The notes: generated by a model from the letters alone, not told the origin. Shown: positions 34,007 to 46,486, counted from the stretch's first letter. The stretch is DNA of 64,000 bases from Rosellinia necatrix (GCA_021209875.1 JAGYVD010000002.1:5208001-5272000), one strand, 5' to 3'. A program made the numbers and translations.

Positions 34007-34613
34007 TGTCGGCGGTGGAAGGGTTGTACGCTCGATTGAGCCTTTTTCACGCCCTTGCGGTACCGCCCTTTTTAGATGGGAATTGAAGATTACTGCGGAC
34101 AGTAGGCCATGTAGGTAGGTACCTACCTGCTGGGTAGGCGGTTGGCGGTTGGCATTGATATTTCGGAGCTTGTACTATTTTGGCGGGCCATGCTTATCTC
34201 TATCGCCAAGTTGTTGGGGACAATCCGGCGCACAGCTACAAGGAACGGAGGCCAATCGGAGCCTTCAAGGATGCGCCATTCTCGCTCTCATTCGCTAGCG
34301 GAGGCAAGTCTTTCTAAGTACCATGGAAGTTGTCCGCTGCGCAAGTAACCACTTAGGTAAGTGCATAGGTAGGCACGGTAATACCTACCGGGTAAGTGCT
34401 ATCGCAGAATAGACCCGTTACAAAAAATCTTATACTTTAGGTACCTAGGTAGTTAGCTCACCTTACCTACCTCTTGCTAGTGGCGCCAGACACCTCTCTC
34501 GCAGAGCTCTTCGAAGCTCTAACACCACCACGCAGCACCACCACCACCACCTTTTCTCGCCAATTGAACCGCACTCTCGCACATATCATGCTCCATCGTC
34601 TTTACAAAATACA
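34007..34613. promoter_or_regulatory. Bidirectional promoter region, PDX1 / mitochondrial membrane protein
   Basis: 607 bp between two divergent starts. Contains GTAGGTAGGTACCTACC at 34111-34127 and AGGTACCTAGGTAG at 34439-34452, both palindromic, and ACCACCACCACCACC at 34535-34552 just before the plus-strand gene. No TATA box seen. Confidence 0.55.
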
Positions 34614-34617
34614 ATGA
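34588..34617 (+). promoter_or_regulatory. Upstream ORF overlapping the next start codon (ATGA)
   Basis: An ATG at 34588 opens a nine-codon ORF (MLHRLYKIQ) whose TGA stop at 34615-34617 overlaps the main ATG at 34614 in an ATGA arrangement. If the transcript starts upstream, ribosomes must pass or terminate here before starting the main frame. Confidence 0.55.
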
Positions 34618-35663
34618 CGTCCCCCATGTCGAAATGCCGGGGGTTTAGCCACCCGTTCGTCCTCCTTGTACGGAGCACTCTCAGCTCGAGAAGCTTGCTC
34701 GAGTCTTCATCCCGCCTTGCTACGGGGTCACCGTCCCTCCCCGCCAACCTGTCTCGACGTCTCAGGCCCTTCTCGTCATGCCGCGCCCTGTACAGCAGCA
34801 ATAGCAGAACGACCAAGGCGCCACCCACCAGCGCAAAGCCTAAACCAGGCCCCATTGACCCTGCTACCAGTCGTCCGCTTGCCGACACCGTACAGCACCT
34901 CGCCCGCTTCAGCTATGCCCAGCGCCTTGCCATGAAATCGCGGTCAACCATGTTGTACGAAGCTGCACCGCAGATGGGGTTTGTATTATCGAGCTATACC
35001 GCAGGCCTCTTCTGCTTCAGTTCCGCCGCCATCAACAGCTGGTTCAACGTCTTCAACCTCCCTCCGGGCATTTCGGAGTGGGTGGCGGTGGGGTTTGGCG
35101 TCATCAGCTTCGTGTTCGCCGCCATAGGCACTGTCTTTTCCCTGCGGCCCGCCTCCATAATACGGTCCATCGCCCTTCTCCCGGACCCAGCGTCGCAGTC
35201 ATCGCCAAACACCCCGCCCAAGCGCGTCCTGCTGGAGGTCGTCGTCCGCCGGACCATCCCATTACCTTTCCCGACGAGGCGCATACGGGTGGAGCCGGAG
35301 CAGGTTATTATGGTTAACCGGATGGCGTATCGCCCCGTGGTCCTCTCTAGGGAACAGCAGATCGAGAACAAGATAAAGGAAGCAAAACGGCTGAAAGAAC
35401 ACCGTGAATACGAGATGAATCATCTCATGACGGCCCCTTTCCGCGACGCTGGCAGGGCTTCCTCCACTATCATGGGGAACATTCGTCGAGGTCTGACAGG
35501 TGAAGGGCTCGCACCCGTGTTCATCAATGGTTATAAGTACAAATTGGACATTGAGGGAGGTTATGCCCTCGAGGGTGGCCAAGTCCTCGACAGGCTCGTC
35601 AAGATTCAGCATGATCTCGAATTGGCTCGTATACACTCGATGGCCGAGACCAAGAAGAATTAA
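34614..35663 (+). CDS. Probable mitochondrial inner-membrane protein, two TM segments
   Basis: Intronless, 349 aa. The first 65 residues are Arg/Ser-rich and lack acidic residues apart from one Glu, as in a mitochondrial presequence (SRRLRPFSSCRALYSS). Two hydrophobic helices follow, at about 120-143 (MGFVLSSYTAGLFCFSSAAI) and 158-180 (WVAVGFGVISFVFAAIGTVF), separated by NVFNLPPGISE. A basic, globular C-terminal half contains RREQQIEN-like SREQQIENKIKEAKRLKEHR, a predicted coiled helix, and GYKYKLDIEGGYALEGGQVL. The layout recalls small two-pass mitochondrial proteins such as TMEM223/TMEM186 types, but I cannot assign an orthologue. It shares a 607-bp divergent promoter with PDX1. Confidence 0.75.
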   Translation: MTSPMSKCRGFSHPFVLLVRSTLSSRSLLESSSRLATGSPSLPANLSRRLRPFSSCRALYSSNSRTTKAPPTSAKPKPGPIDPATSRPLADTVQHLARFSYAQRLAMKSRSTMLYEAAPQMGFVLSSYTAGLFCFSSAAINSWFNVFNLPPGISEWVAVGFGVISFVFAAIGTVFSLRPASIIRSIALLPDPASQSSPNTPPKRVLLEVVVRRTIPLPFPTRRIRVEPEQVIMVNRMAYRPVVLSREQQIENKIKEAKRLKEHREYEMNHLMTAPFRDAGRASSTIMGNIRRGLTGEGLAPVFINGYKYKLDIEGGYALEGGQVLDRLVKIQHDLELARIHSMAETKKN

Positions 35664-36168
35664 GAATCGTTCACAATAAGCCCTTGAGCTAGGCTTGAGT
35701 CAGTTTGTACAATAGAGCATCGCTTCTACGTTCACAAACTGAGACGTCCGGAGGGGTATAGATCCATTCGGCGACCGTGCCCATACATATCATGATACAA
35801 CTCCTCCAATATCTACGAATACTTATCAATACGGGGCGTCCATTGCAGAACAGCAAGTCATGTATCTGGCCTTCTGTGACCCCTTCTATCTCTCTCGTTC
35901 TTTACCCCTCTGGAAACTTGGAACCGAGGAGCCATGGAACCAAGCATTTCACACTCGTCAAGGATATCCCCCTTTCAAGTCGCTCAGCCCAAGGGAAACT
36001 AGTCAGACAAGGACGACTCTTTTCTACCTCTAGCGTCTAGTCTATATGCAGCGCCCGCTCTCTATGCACATGTTACGGCCTTCTTCTCAAAAGCGCGAAT
36101 AAGCAAAACGGTCTGCGAGCCTCACCCCGCTCCCCCCCGGTGGTCAACAAGCGACGCGGCCAAGGCTA
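35664..36168. other. Convergent gap between the membrane protein and the acetyltransferase
   Basis: 505 bp, no supported gene. Confidence 0.6.
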
Positions 36169-37236
36169 TCACAGGTCCGGAATAGGTGTGACCTTCTTGA
36201 CGACCCTAGCGGGGGTCCCAATGGCGACGGAGAAGTCGGGGATGTCGCGGGTGACGATACTACCGGCGCCGATGGTACAGCCCTTGCCGATGGTGACGCC
36301 GGGCATGATGGTCGTGTTGCCCCCGATCCAGCAGTCGTCGCCGATGGTCACGGGCCGCGCGTACTCGATCCCGTCCCGCCGCGATTGCACCTCGGTCTCG
36401 TGGGTGGCCGCGAATATGGAGACGAAGGGCCCGAACTGCACGCGATCGCCGATCGTAACTATCCCACAGTCCAGGATCACGAGACTACAACCCAGTACGC
36501 CCGCAGGGCCTTCTGTGAGATGACGGGCCTCTGATAAGAGGGGGATTGGGCATTTTGGGTCCTCCCGTAGTAGGAAACCGGTGGGAAGAAAGGGAAAAGG
36601 AGGGAAGGGATGAAGGAATGTGGAGAGAGAGGCGGATGATGGGGTCGAGGGGCAGAGAGTTAAAATATATATAAATAAAATCCTGCTTACTTAAAGTTGG
36701 AGTAGAAATTATTCCCGATCTTGATATTACACCCGTAATCGATATTGACTGGAGGCTCGATAAACACACCCTTGCCGAGGTGGCCCATGACCCCCTTCAG
36801 CATCTCCTCCCTGTCGGCGACCAGGGAATCGGCCGTGGCGTCGTCCGGGAAGTGCGTGTTGTATTTGTTCATGAACCGCCGCGCCTTGAAGCGGCCCGCG
36901 ACTAACTCCGGCACCTGCGAGTCGTACCTGTTTACGTAACGGCCCATCCCCGCGGTTAGAATCTCGTCATCGTCTCGTATTTTCTTTTTCTTTTTTTTTT
37001 TCGTCTAGTTTATGGTTTGTTTTTGTTTTGTTTTTTTGTTCCCTTTTTCGATCCGCACCTGCGCGTGCGCGCACCGAGAGAAAGAAGATCATATAAATAG
37101 GGAGAGAAAAAAAAAAAGAAAAAGGACTGACTTACAACATCCCCGATATCATCTTCTCATATTCCTCGCCCCACGGCACGTGAGTGAGGCCCCTGGCCGC
37201 CTCGATCGCTGCGGGGTCCTTCTGCGTGCTGGCCAT
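36169..37236 (-). CDS. Hexapeptide-repeat O-acetyltransferase (maltose/galactoside acetyltransferase type)
   Basis: Three exons (37136-37236, 36691-36927, 36169-36484) give 217 aa; junctions restore GML-YDSQVPELV and YSNFN-LVILDCG. Residues 20-75 form the Maa N-terminal domain (EEYEKMISGMLYDSQVPELV, RRFMNKYN). A left-handed beta-helix of hexapeptide repeats follows (IKIGNNFYSNFN, VTIGDRVQFGP, VTIGDDCWIGGNTTIMPGV, TIGKGCTIGAGSIVTRDIPD), with the catalytic His in FAATHETEV. The enzyme uses acetyl-CoA to acetylate sugars in the cytosol; the true acceptor in fungi is usually unknown. The length is normal for the family. Introns are 208 and 206 bp; intron 1 is T-rich. The start at MASTQKD is preferred over an in-frame upstream ATG three codons earlier. 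Confidence 0.88.
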
Positions 37237-39450
37237 GGTGACTATTACTGACGGCTCTAGAACGGGGGAAACCTGGAGGGGGTTTTTCTTCTTCTTTTCT
37301 TTCTTTCTTCTGTTTTGTTCCTTTTCGAACTTTCCAAGTCGTATATTCTCAATAGAAAGTAACTTGTAAAGACGAGAATTGAAATTATCGTTTTTTTTCA
37401 CACGACGATGGGAGGCGGAACAGAACATGTATGTTTATACCTACGATTCCCCCGCCATCGTGCCCCGACCCGAATAAGGAATCTCCGTATCGGGTTAGCT
37501 CCCGTCGCTGGCACAGAGGCGCGCTGTTGCGGCCGGGGGCTAGCCCATGGCTAAATCTCGGGAGAACCGTCCAACGTCCAACGTCAACGTCAACCCCTCC
37601 CTCAGATTGTAGATTGGCTAAGTAATTACAAAGACAAAAAAAAACGGGAATGTCAGGTATTACGTTTTCTGTGTTAGGGCGGGACGGCACGCGCCGTCTT
37701 ACCAGGCTTTATATAATGTAATGCGTTGAAAAGATCTGATGCCAATATTAGGTAAGTTACAGGTAGTTAAGTACCGGCCCTCTCTCCCATACTAGAAGCC
37801 GGCTAGCTGCGTGCTAACTAACTATAAGCTTTTCCCTCGTCAACTCCACCATACTGCATTCGGTATCTCCGCCCTTTGGGACGAACGAGCAGGCTGGCCT
37901 GGCCAGCGCACCAGAACGGAATGTATGAATTGGTAGATGTGCAGGACATGTGCTGCGGACAATTTAAAAATATGTAATGGAATACATTGTTAGATCGTTA
38001 GATTGTTGTAAAAAGAGTCTGCCTGCCGGCGGTGGGGGAGGATTGGAGGGAACAGAGGAGAAAGATTCCGAAGTTACGCGGCGCTAACCACGGGCCCGTG
38101 CGGCTTGCATTGGCCGAAACGCCCCCGGGTCTGGGGCGTGGTTGGTAAGCGGTTTGCACGCTACACTATAGAATACACTGGGTAGAAGGCCCCAGAGTCG
38201 TCATGACTTACAAATTAACTTATAAATTAATTGCAGGTCTGCCAGGCGCCTAAGCGAGTAGATAAACCATCGACACCTCGTACGGTGGTCATCGAAATCG
38301 TTCTATAAGTACGAAGGGTCTTTGCGTAGAACTAGAGTGCGCTGGAATCCTAGGGAGATGGAGATGGAGACGGAGATGAATAATTCTCAGGTGGGTGGGA
38401 TGCTCAGATGCAGCGAGCACAATAATGGATATGCTTAATGATGGTCTGACGCGATTGCCATGCCAGAGATTATCCGTAAGCACGTACGGCGACAAATATA
38501 TGTGTGTGGCACATTCGAGGAGAAAATACTCTATTCATCAAATATAGGAGGAGGAAGCGAAATGAACTGCTGCAAGTCAGATGCTTAATCATCATAGTAT
38601 AGTGTAGTGCACGTTGTATTACCGAGTCTGGTTAATCTCGCGGAAGCAGACAGGATTCCGTGGCGGTCATAGGTGCATCGTTCAAACTAGTTTATAATAT
38701 AAAACAGAGATGGAATTGGCGACACCAGAGTATACGATGCTAGTAGACCGGGGCGGGCTTCGTGAAGGCTTCACTAGCTAGTTAGTGTACGGAGTAGGTA
38801 ACGTGATGAATGATGAAGAAAAGTGATGGGCAACGGGAATCTTATGACGCCATTGAACCCGCAGATTGCTTTCTACGGTAAAAACAAGCCGTTGTGGATA
38901 TTCCCCGGCAGGCTTGTCTCTCATTTCGAGCCGACCGAGGACGGACGCTAGCATTGGCGTGATGTGCAAGAACCAAGGCCGGCGCGAGGTCGGTAGTCTA
39001 TCTCCCTCTCAGCTGCTTGGGTAGTGTAGTGTAGGTTCACCTGTTCACCTGTCCACCTGTCATGGGACCCCCGTTTCGCGAGCTGAGCCCAGGATGACCG
39101 CCGCCGTGCCGGGGGGATGCCTCCCTCTCTGCCCTCTGCCTCTCCTTCTCCCTCTCCCCTCTAGCGGCTCGGTAAACCGAAGACATGGATAGGCTGGAGG
39201 AGCAATCGACTAAAAAAAAAAAAAAAACATTTACACAAAACTCCTGCCAAGGCGCTCCGCGGTAGGGTCACGTTACCGCGTCCCGGTGCCATTTATTATT
39301 ATTTCTTTCCCTTTGCAAACGAGGCAACACGCGCACAAGCGAACCAGCGAGACAGAGCGCTGGCATCGCACCCGGGTCCGGTTACTATAAATCGAAAAGG
39401 TCGTCACCCTGTCCCTGCGGACGCGACTAACTTACACTATTGATTGACTG
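37237..39450. other. Gene-poor DNA, first part
   Basis: Upstream region of the acetyltransferase (T-rich around 37275-37330), then about 2 kb with only short ORFs lacking domains. An A-run lies at 39212-39227. Confidence 0.5.
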
Positions 39451-40480
39451 ATTGACTGGCTGACTGACTGATTGATTGGGGAGGGGTGGGAGGGTCGTGT
39501 CCCACATGCATGTGTCATATTTCATCTCCGTGAGACATGGTGTTCATGCACGAAAGGAAAGTCGCTGCTGGGGCCATGAGACATGGCTTTGGGTCCGCTG
39601 TGTGGGCAGACAGGTCGTTGAAGTGACACAGCGCTTGCCCTCTCTCTCTCTATCTGTCTCTCTCCTCTCCTCGGTGAAAGATGACGCCGCGAACCGCCCG
39701 CGCGGGCATATCACGTTATCTCGGTCCCAGTCGTTGCTCGGATGTAGTGCGACGAACGGTCATGTCCTGTCCTTATCCTGTCCTGTCCGCCAAGTCTAGC
39801 TCGTGGCCATGGAACAGACATACACACACACACTCTCTCTCTCTCTCTCTAAGACCGAAATAAGAATGCCGGGTTTTAGGGCAGATACAGGGGTGCTGTA
39901 ATGTCCGTAGAGCCGCCGGTTTTCGAGGTGACGTCTCGGCCGTAACACGATTAGGTATTATCCAAGTTCTTGTTCCCGTGATACGGAAACAGATACGGCT
40001 GAGAAATTGAAACCGGTCAAAAAGGAAAAAAGTTTAAAAATAATCACGCGTACACGCGGCCGTACACGAATGAAATCCCTTTCGTTCCATGTCGTCGGAG
40101 GGGGCAAAGAGGTCGTTGATCGATGCGCACGCGCGCGCGCACCGCCCCCGGTCCTACCGGTTTACCTCTGTTCTCAAGTCTGGGTACAATGGGCCACGCC
40201 AACGGTCTGGCTGGCTGACCGCCCGACCGATCATCGGCCGGGGAGGGGGGAGAGAGAGAGAGAGGGCGGGGTGTTCTGTCCCATTACCGACTGGTAGGCC
40301 CGGCAGCCTGCAGCTGATACGCCCGTCAGCAATCGAGCCATGCAGCGAGCGCTTCGCTGCTGCTGTGCTCGACGATAAAATCGCGTTCTCGCTGCGCTCG
40401 CTCGTCCTGCCAAGGGTCCGATGCGGTCGGAGCGTCCCCCCGAGTCCGAACCGGCTCTGGGGCCTTGCCTTGCCTTGCCT

Positions 40481-40483
<3 letters not shown>

Positions 40484-40523
<40 letters not shown>

Positions 40524-40524
40524 G
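40484..40524 (+). repeat. GA dinucleotide microsatellite
   Basis: About 20 GA units with one GG interruption. Confidence 0.92.
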
Positions 40525-40569
40525 GGTATGAGGGGAGGGGATTTGGGGATGTCGCACCGACACAGGGCA

Positions 40570-40613
40570 CATTCATTCATTCATTCACTCATTCACTCCT
40601 TCATCCATCCATC
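40570..40613 (+). repeat. CATT/CACT tetranucleotide-like repeat
   Basis: ATTC units drift to CACTC and CATCC. Confidence 0.8.
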
Positions 40614-40740
40614 GACTTTACAACATGTGGCCACACACACGCGTCGGCATGATTACGCTAAGGGGTTGTGTGACGCGGTAATTAGTCGACGGGGGGGTTC
40701 GGGTTGGGACCTCGTCGATGGGGTCGCATGCCGCTAAACA

Positions 40741-43700
40741 TCCCACTACCTAAATAACCTACCTGTTAGATTTCGCACTGGTGCACATCGCCTCCGTTAG
40801 GTCTTTCTCGAACCTTCGTGGCAAACCGGGTGTCGAAGGTTAGCGAGGGAGAGAAAAGATGCCATAGACAACAAACGTGGCGCTTATGCATGTCGGTAGT
40901 TTCGAGGCTGATGGTCTCCCCCAGTTTCTCTCGGTTTCGCCTCGTTCCCGAGAGTGCACCAAATAAATCCGATTCGCGGCTGCTGGCGTAGATGTTGATA
41001 GAGCCTATCACTTGGAACCTAGTGTACTCTAATTGCGGTATGTAGCATCTGTACGTCTAGATTGATTTCCATGATAGGGCTAAACGGGTCAGGCCCTGGA
41101 GTAGGCTAGACCAATGCCGGGTTAGGTCATAGAAATGACGGCATGGTATTCGGGCTATGCTTGTCTATTTCGACTGATTAACATGCGCTTCTCATGCAAG
41201 TATGCTCCCAGTCTGCTCCCAGACATGGCTCTTTCATCTCCAATTCAGATCGTGGACCAAGACCTGATAGCCATTTGGCTAGCCGGGAGAGGTAAAGTTG
41301 GGCTCAGTCTCGAGTTGCGTGACCGGCCAATGAAAAGGTGCCGCCGCGAGTTCTGGTCCTCCTTCGCCAGCTGTGTGGTAGCGTTCAGTCTTCACCGCTT
41401 GGGCATATATCCCTAGGCGCACACGCTCCTGCAAGCACTTCGCCTCCGAGGGATCAAATCAGCTAGCATCGCGGCGACGGCCCCATTCCCAGAAAAACAT
41501 GCACGCCGTTGTCTCATTTGCCGGAGCGTGTGCGTCTGTCACGCGCCTATCACACTATCGGTATATATCTTGGAGAGCGTCGCGGGCCCGCCAGCTATGA
41601 GAAATCTTTTTTTTTCTGCGATACTACAGCGGTTGGGCGTCCGCCTCCCGTGCCGTATCCCTTTGGCGGGAGCGCAGAGCGGTGAGCTGCGCTGGGTGAC
41701 ATTGGATGCAATTCTCGACGATACGAATTGCCCTCCGCATCAGACTAGAGGGCGCCAAGCCGTGAGCTAAGCCTTCGTGGACGTTTGTTCCACGGAGTGT
41801 GTGTGCCAGGCCGGCGGATCGGCTTCGAGAAACGAGGGGTTATGTATATCATGGAGGATGGGTTGTGTGTCGTCGCCCCCAGAGCGGGTCTGGGGATGAT
41901 TCGGTGCAGGATAACCGCTGATAGCGCCCCCGCCTACTCTGTGAAGCGACATGGACGACGACTGAGGGCGTCCGTGGCGACCATGAGGCCGATCATCCTC
42001 GCCAAGTAGGTTCACCAAGTAGGTTTACTAAGTAGGTAGGTACTGTAGACTGGCAGGGGACGGGGTTCACCTATGTAAATCATACGGTGGGCAAGTCTCT
42101 TAGACGCCTGCGCCCGCGGGAGGTTCCCGTTCAGCCCATCTCGTCCCTGATCTTCGCTCCTATCTAACCTACAGCAGACAGACAGAGAGCTGGAGCATTG
42201 GTTCTCGGAGCTGCACGATGGTGAGCAGTAGAGCAGCCTCCATGCTCTGTCCAATTGCGCCTCGAGCGCCCCGGCACGCCACCGATTCTAGATCTGAGTC
42301 TGCCCTTGTCGCAATCTCGAAAAGAACTGCACAGCTCGGCCGTCGCAGTCATATAGCATTGACTTATGGGGGGGATTTCTTATGTGGTGTTACATGCCCG
42401 GCTGCCGTTGTATGTGTCTCTTGCCGTGCGCTCGACTGGGATATTGCCATTTTAGGAAAGCCGGCGTTCATCCAGCTCGGGTGGACCAATCAAATTCTCA
42501 TGATAGGCTCCATGGCTACCTAGGTAGTCTTGGCTCACATTATCTTGCTCCATGGCAGTTGGAGGTGTGTATGTCCACCGCTCTTCGTTTTTTTCTTCTT
42601 CTTTTCAACTCCGAGCCGGCATCGTGAGATTTTGGCTACCGTTGAGGTGTGTGTGTTCACGGTTTTCGTGGTGAGCATCTACAAGTAGTAGCATCCCCAA
42701 GGTTCCACCGCATACATGATGGAAGGCTCTGTGACCCCCATTGTACACTAGTTACCGACGGAATAAAGTATCATCTACCCAGGCAGCTTTCGTGGGTCAG
42801 AAAATATCGAGCATACTCACAGGGTGTTTGCGAGTCCTTGACGTGGGATACTTTGTCCCTTCATTATTATATGAGTCCATTCCCGTCTTGTATCGTGCGA
42901 TGGCCACGAAGCTGTTACAGGCAACGCATGAATAGAAGCGTCCCTGTAGTGACTTAGGGTTGTGGTCAGTCAGTACACTAGCATATCCTACCCCAACGAA
43001 CGATGCCGGGTAGTGTGTGTTGAATTGCAACCCTTTACCAATGTTGCTTTCCGCATATGATATGATATGCACACCGTCTGTACACGGGCTGTCGGTTTTC
43101 TCTAGTTTACTGTAGGAGACCCCAGGCATATATGTGGTCTGATGGGCGAAGGATCGCGTGAGATGGAATTTGTTGAGGCTTATAAAGGGTCCCGAGGGGT
43201 CGGTGATACCCACGGGAAATGGTTCCGACTTTTATTACCCAAGACTGGGATCATAGAGTCTTCTCTCTATTTCTCCGACACTAAATGACCACCTGCTCTT
43301 TCGGTTGTCATAGCGTGCCAGGAGCCATCGAATGTTTTGTCAACGATATCAGGTGGGTGGACAATCTGTGTCGTTCGGATTATCATTGCTGTGAGCGGTA
43401 GAGAAAAGACGGCCTTCGGATGCTATAATGAAATAAGATGCGTTTGCCTATCTTGCGTGCGTGTCGAGCAGTGACAATCACGCAACGATCGTAGGATCTG
43501 TTAGCTGTATGACCCCTCCTTCGACTAGGGCCATCATAAGCCTAAGTATCGTGAACAAATAGCATGCCTCAGCGACGGACGACCTGCAATTCTGAAACAG
43601 AAGTGAGGGTTGGAAAATGGCGGGGTACCTACTTCGACCGAGGGGCTAGTCGAGTCGAGACTAGTTCGAGGAGGCAGGCAACTAATATCTCTGCACACTA

Positions 43701-46284
43701 ATGACTACCTACATATGTGGATGGTGTAGTGTACATTTGATACTGCCTACAGGGTTGCAGTCGAGAGTGCTGGGTTTGATAGCAAGGGTGGTGCTGGTCG
43801 CTATCGGCATATCCCAATCATGGTAACCATTAACCAAATTTATGGGGCTATGACGAAATGGTCGTTCAATTTGCGGGTTGGGTAAGTCGGAGGCAAGAAG
43901 GGTCCTGCATCCCACCGGATCTGATATTCTATCTTCAGTGCCATCTACCTACCTAGGTATAGGTATCTTAGTCTTCGGTGGTGTATTCTATATAAGGATC
44001 GTTTTATCTTTATTACGTAATGAGGCTCGGAACTTATTCACTAATAAGAACGACGAGAGGATCTTCGTTCGTCGGTTACAAGAGAAGGGAGAACCTATCT
44101 TATCTAAGGCTACAGTGCTTACAAGAGATGCGAGAGGTGGTCAATACATAGCACAGTCGTGCTATGTATGAGTCCGGGCATTTGGCCATTCTCAGTTGAT
44201 TGAAGAATGCTTCGGAGGACGTGTATAGTACTGACATCGACTGGTGGAGTTTGTCGCTTCATCGAACCGGCGAATGGCTTCTGGGCGTTGTGGCTTGATA
44301 AATGCTTTCCATGATGTTTGACCTGCCTAGGACGCACGGACACCCACAAGTTCATCAAGATAACAAGGATCTTGAAAGTTGGTGGATACAAGACCCTGGC
44401 TCCCTGGGGTTCCTGGAGGTGCATAGCGCAGGCTCGCGAGCTAACGGCGCCATGATCTAATTAATAGAGACATTGTTATAACTAGTGGATGTACGCTATA
44501 AACAGCCCTGTGCTATAGTAATTTCAACTCAGACCACTCAGCGAGGCGTATCGGCTACCGTGATGGGGACGTAATGTCCGATCCGGACCACGACTCTCGC
44601 AAGTCTTCGGCTATCTATACTGTGGGCAAGCAAGTAAACAAACAAGGAAAATGGCACGGAGGGTAAGAATCTCACCAACCCAACAATGTGGTCTGTGGTT
44701 ATTTCGCTACTATGTATGTGAGAGCGGCCCTGAAATGCGAGCGGTGAAGAAATTCTGAGGAATCACGAGACGGAGATTGACAAGGCGTGTGTTGATCGTC
44801 GAATCACAGGTTTTTAACGACAGGGAACAAGGCGACGATGGTTATTGCCGTTTGTCGGGCGTAACTGGGCGTCCCTTTCTAGTAGCGTAGTGTACGAGTA
44901 GTTACACTGGAGCCTGGAATTCGATGTTTCAGGCAAGGTATGAACCTACCAAACTCGCCCAGCGACTTATCTGATCGGGCGTTTTTTTTTTTGTATAGAG
45001 CTAGCGCTCGGAGAGGACCGCCATAACACCAGACGGAGAGAGAAAAAAAACAAGGAAGAGACTCGGACATTGGAATCTGTGCCCTACGACCTTTGGCCGT
45101 AAAACTGCATTATACATACTTGCAAATCCATCGGTATATTGCCGGTTTTCCGGGCTGGGGAGGAAATGCCTATAATAGGCTAGGTAGGAGGAGGATGATA
45201 GACTTAAGGGATCAGCCAGCATATGTCGCACCCCAGCCGGTGTTTACGGCGGCTGTGCTGTGCTGTGTAAGATGGAGAATGCAAGAAAGGGCCTTCGTGC
45301 ACCCGCTAATCGTTGCGAAGCGATACCCTCGCGACGTAGGGAGCTGAAATGGTGAAGAGGTAAGCGTTCCATTGCCCTTCTAATATACCAAGCAGATATC
45401 CACGCCTGCCAGTAGGCATGTAGGGTGCTATGTATGAGATGCATATCGGTCTCTCCTCCATATGCTAGCGCGTACCTGATACACAGCATTCAATGATGAC
45501 TGGTACGGCTGTACTGGCACACCCGATGCAGCAGCATGACAGGAATACGGCAGGACACAGCGCAGCACGCAATAATTGGCTGGGGACGCAGCTGATCAGA
45601 CCAGGTGGTGGCTCCATTGGCTGGCCAAGAGGACCCTGTCGGCGATGCCATCTGACGCTTTGCCGCCCATCTATCCCTCGATGGCGGTCACTGCACAGGC
45701 GCATGTAGTTGCGTAGCGTCATGGGCAGAAACCGATTACCTGTTTACCTGTTTCGAGGAAATGTCACGGAATATATGCAAAACAGTTTGAACCCCCCACG
45801 TGGTGAAGGAAGTGGGCAGGAAGGCGCCGAGCAAATGATGTCAATTCCTGAGGCACGGTTTGGGTGTATCTGGTGTAGTGTGCTTCTATCCAACCCTCTG
45901 CAAGTCAGAAGCGCAGGTTAGTGAGGGCAGGCAGCCCACTTGCATTCTTTAGTGCATCTCGCTAGGCTAGTGCCGTGTAGGCTGGTACTGACTAGTGGCG
46001 CGGTGCAGGAAGAATCTCGGACAGTGCAAGAGGGCTTGCCTCACTACCTACGGTATCAGCGCTAGATGACGCCCGGCTCCGTCGAGATAGTTATACACTA
46101 GTTACAGACTTACAGTACCTCGTCCCGCCGCCCTCAACACTAGAGTTTACTCGTCCAATCGCTTGTCCAATGGAGCTGGCTACTTCGACTTCAGCTTGGA
46201 CCCCACTGCATCTATTCCATGGTAGGACATTCAGCAGCCACTGAAATGCGCTACCGCTCGTCGCCCGATGCACCCCCTATGGCG
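40741..46284. other. Gene-poor DNA, second part
   Basis: About 5.5 kb in which I support no gene. CTACCTAGGTAG-type words at 42517-42527 and 43946-43960. A 138-codon open frame on the minus strand (42797-43213) begins with GTG and lacks an ATG near its start, so it could at most be an internal exon. Base composition is ordinary and does not look strongly AT-rich. Confidence 0.45.
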
Positions 46285-46293
46285 TATATAAAG
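46285..46293 (+). promoter_or_regulatory. TATA box without a known downstream gene
   Basis: TATATAAAG, a textbook TATA element, 62 bp before the ATG of a 43-codon ORF. Confidence 0.4.
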
Positions 46294-46354
46294 GGTACAA
46301 GGCGAATGATTCAGCGAACCACATACGTGTTGGATATTTAACAGATTTCACAGC

Positions 46355-46486
46355 ATGTATCCGCCCAACGGGGGACCGGCGGGGGACCGACGGGGGACAA
46401 TGTCTCCCGTCCTTTGGTCAGGTTGGATCTACGCACTAATTTGTATCTTACGCCATCCTTATCGCTTCCTTCCGTTGTTCAGGTGA
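46355..46486 (+). CDS. Small ORF downstream of a TATA box, function unknown
   Basis: 43 aa, starting MYPPNGGPAGDRRG, with a hydrophobic middle (WSGWIYALICIL). The ATG lies 62 bp after the TATATAAAG element, which fits a short 5' UTR. A triple GGGGGACCG repeat sits at its start. A CAG-GT at 46480-46484 could also be a splice donor extending the protein. No homologue recognised; it may be chance. Confidence 0.2.
   Translation: MYPPNGGPAGDRRGTMSPVLWSGWIYALICILRHPYRFLPLFR

Larger units (their letters stand above)
39451..40740. other. Simple-sequence-rich intergenic DNA
   Basis: Dense short repeats: GATTGACT words at 39442-39478, CT runs at 39641-39665 and 39832-39850, GA runs at 40252-40264 and 40484-40524, and CATT/CACT words at 40570-40613. 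ORFs through these tracts (up to 187 aa) are low-complexity artefacts. Confidence 0.7.

Noticed and set aside
40089..40652. 187-aa plus-strand ORF and 140-aa antisense ORF
   Set aside because: Both run through GA and CATT microsatellites and have no recognisable protein.
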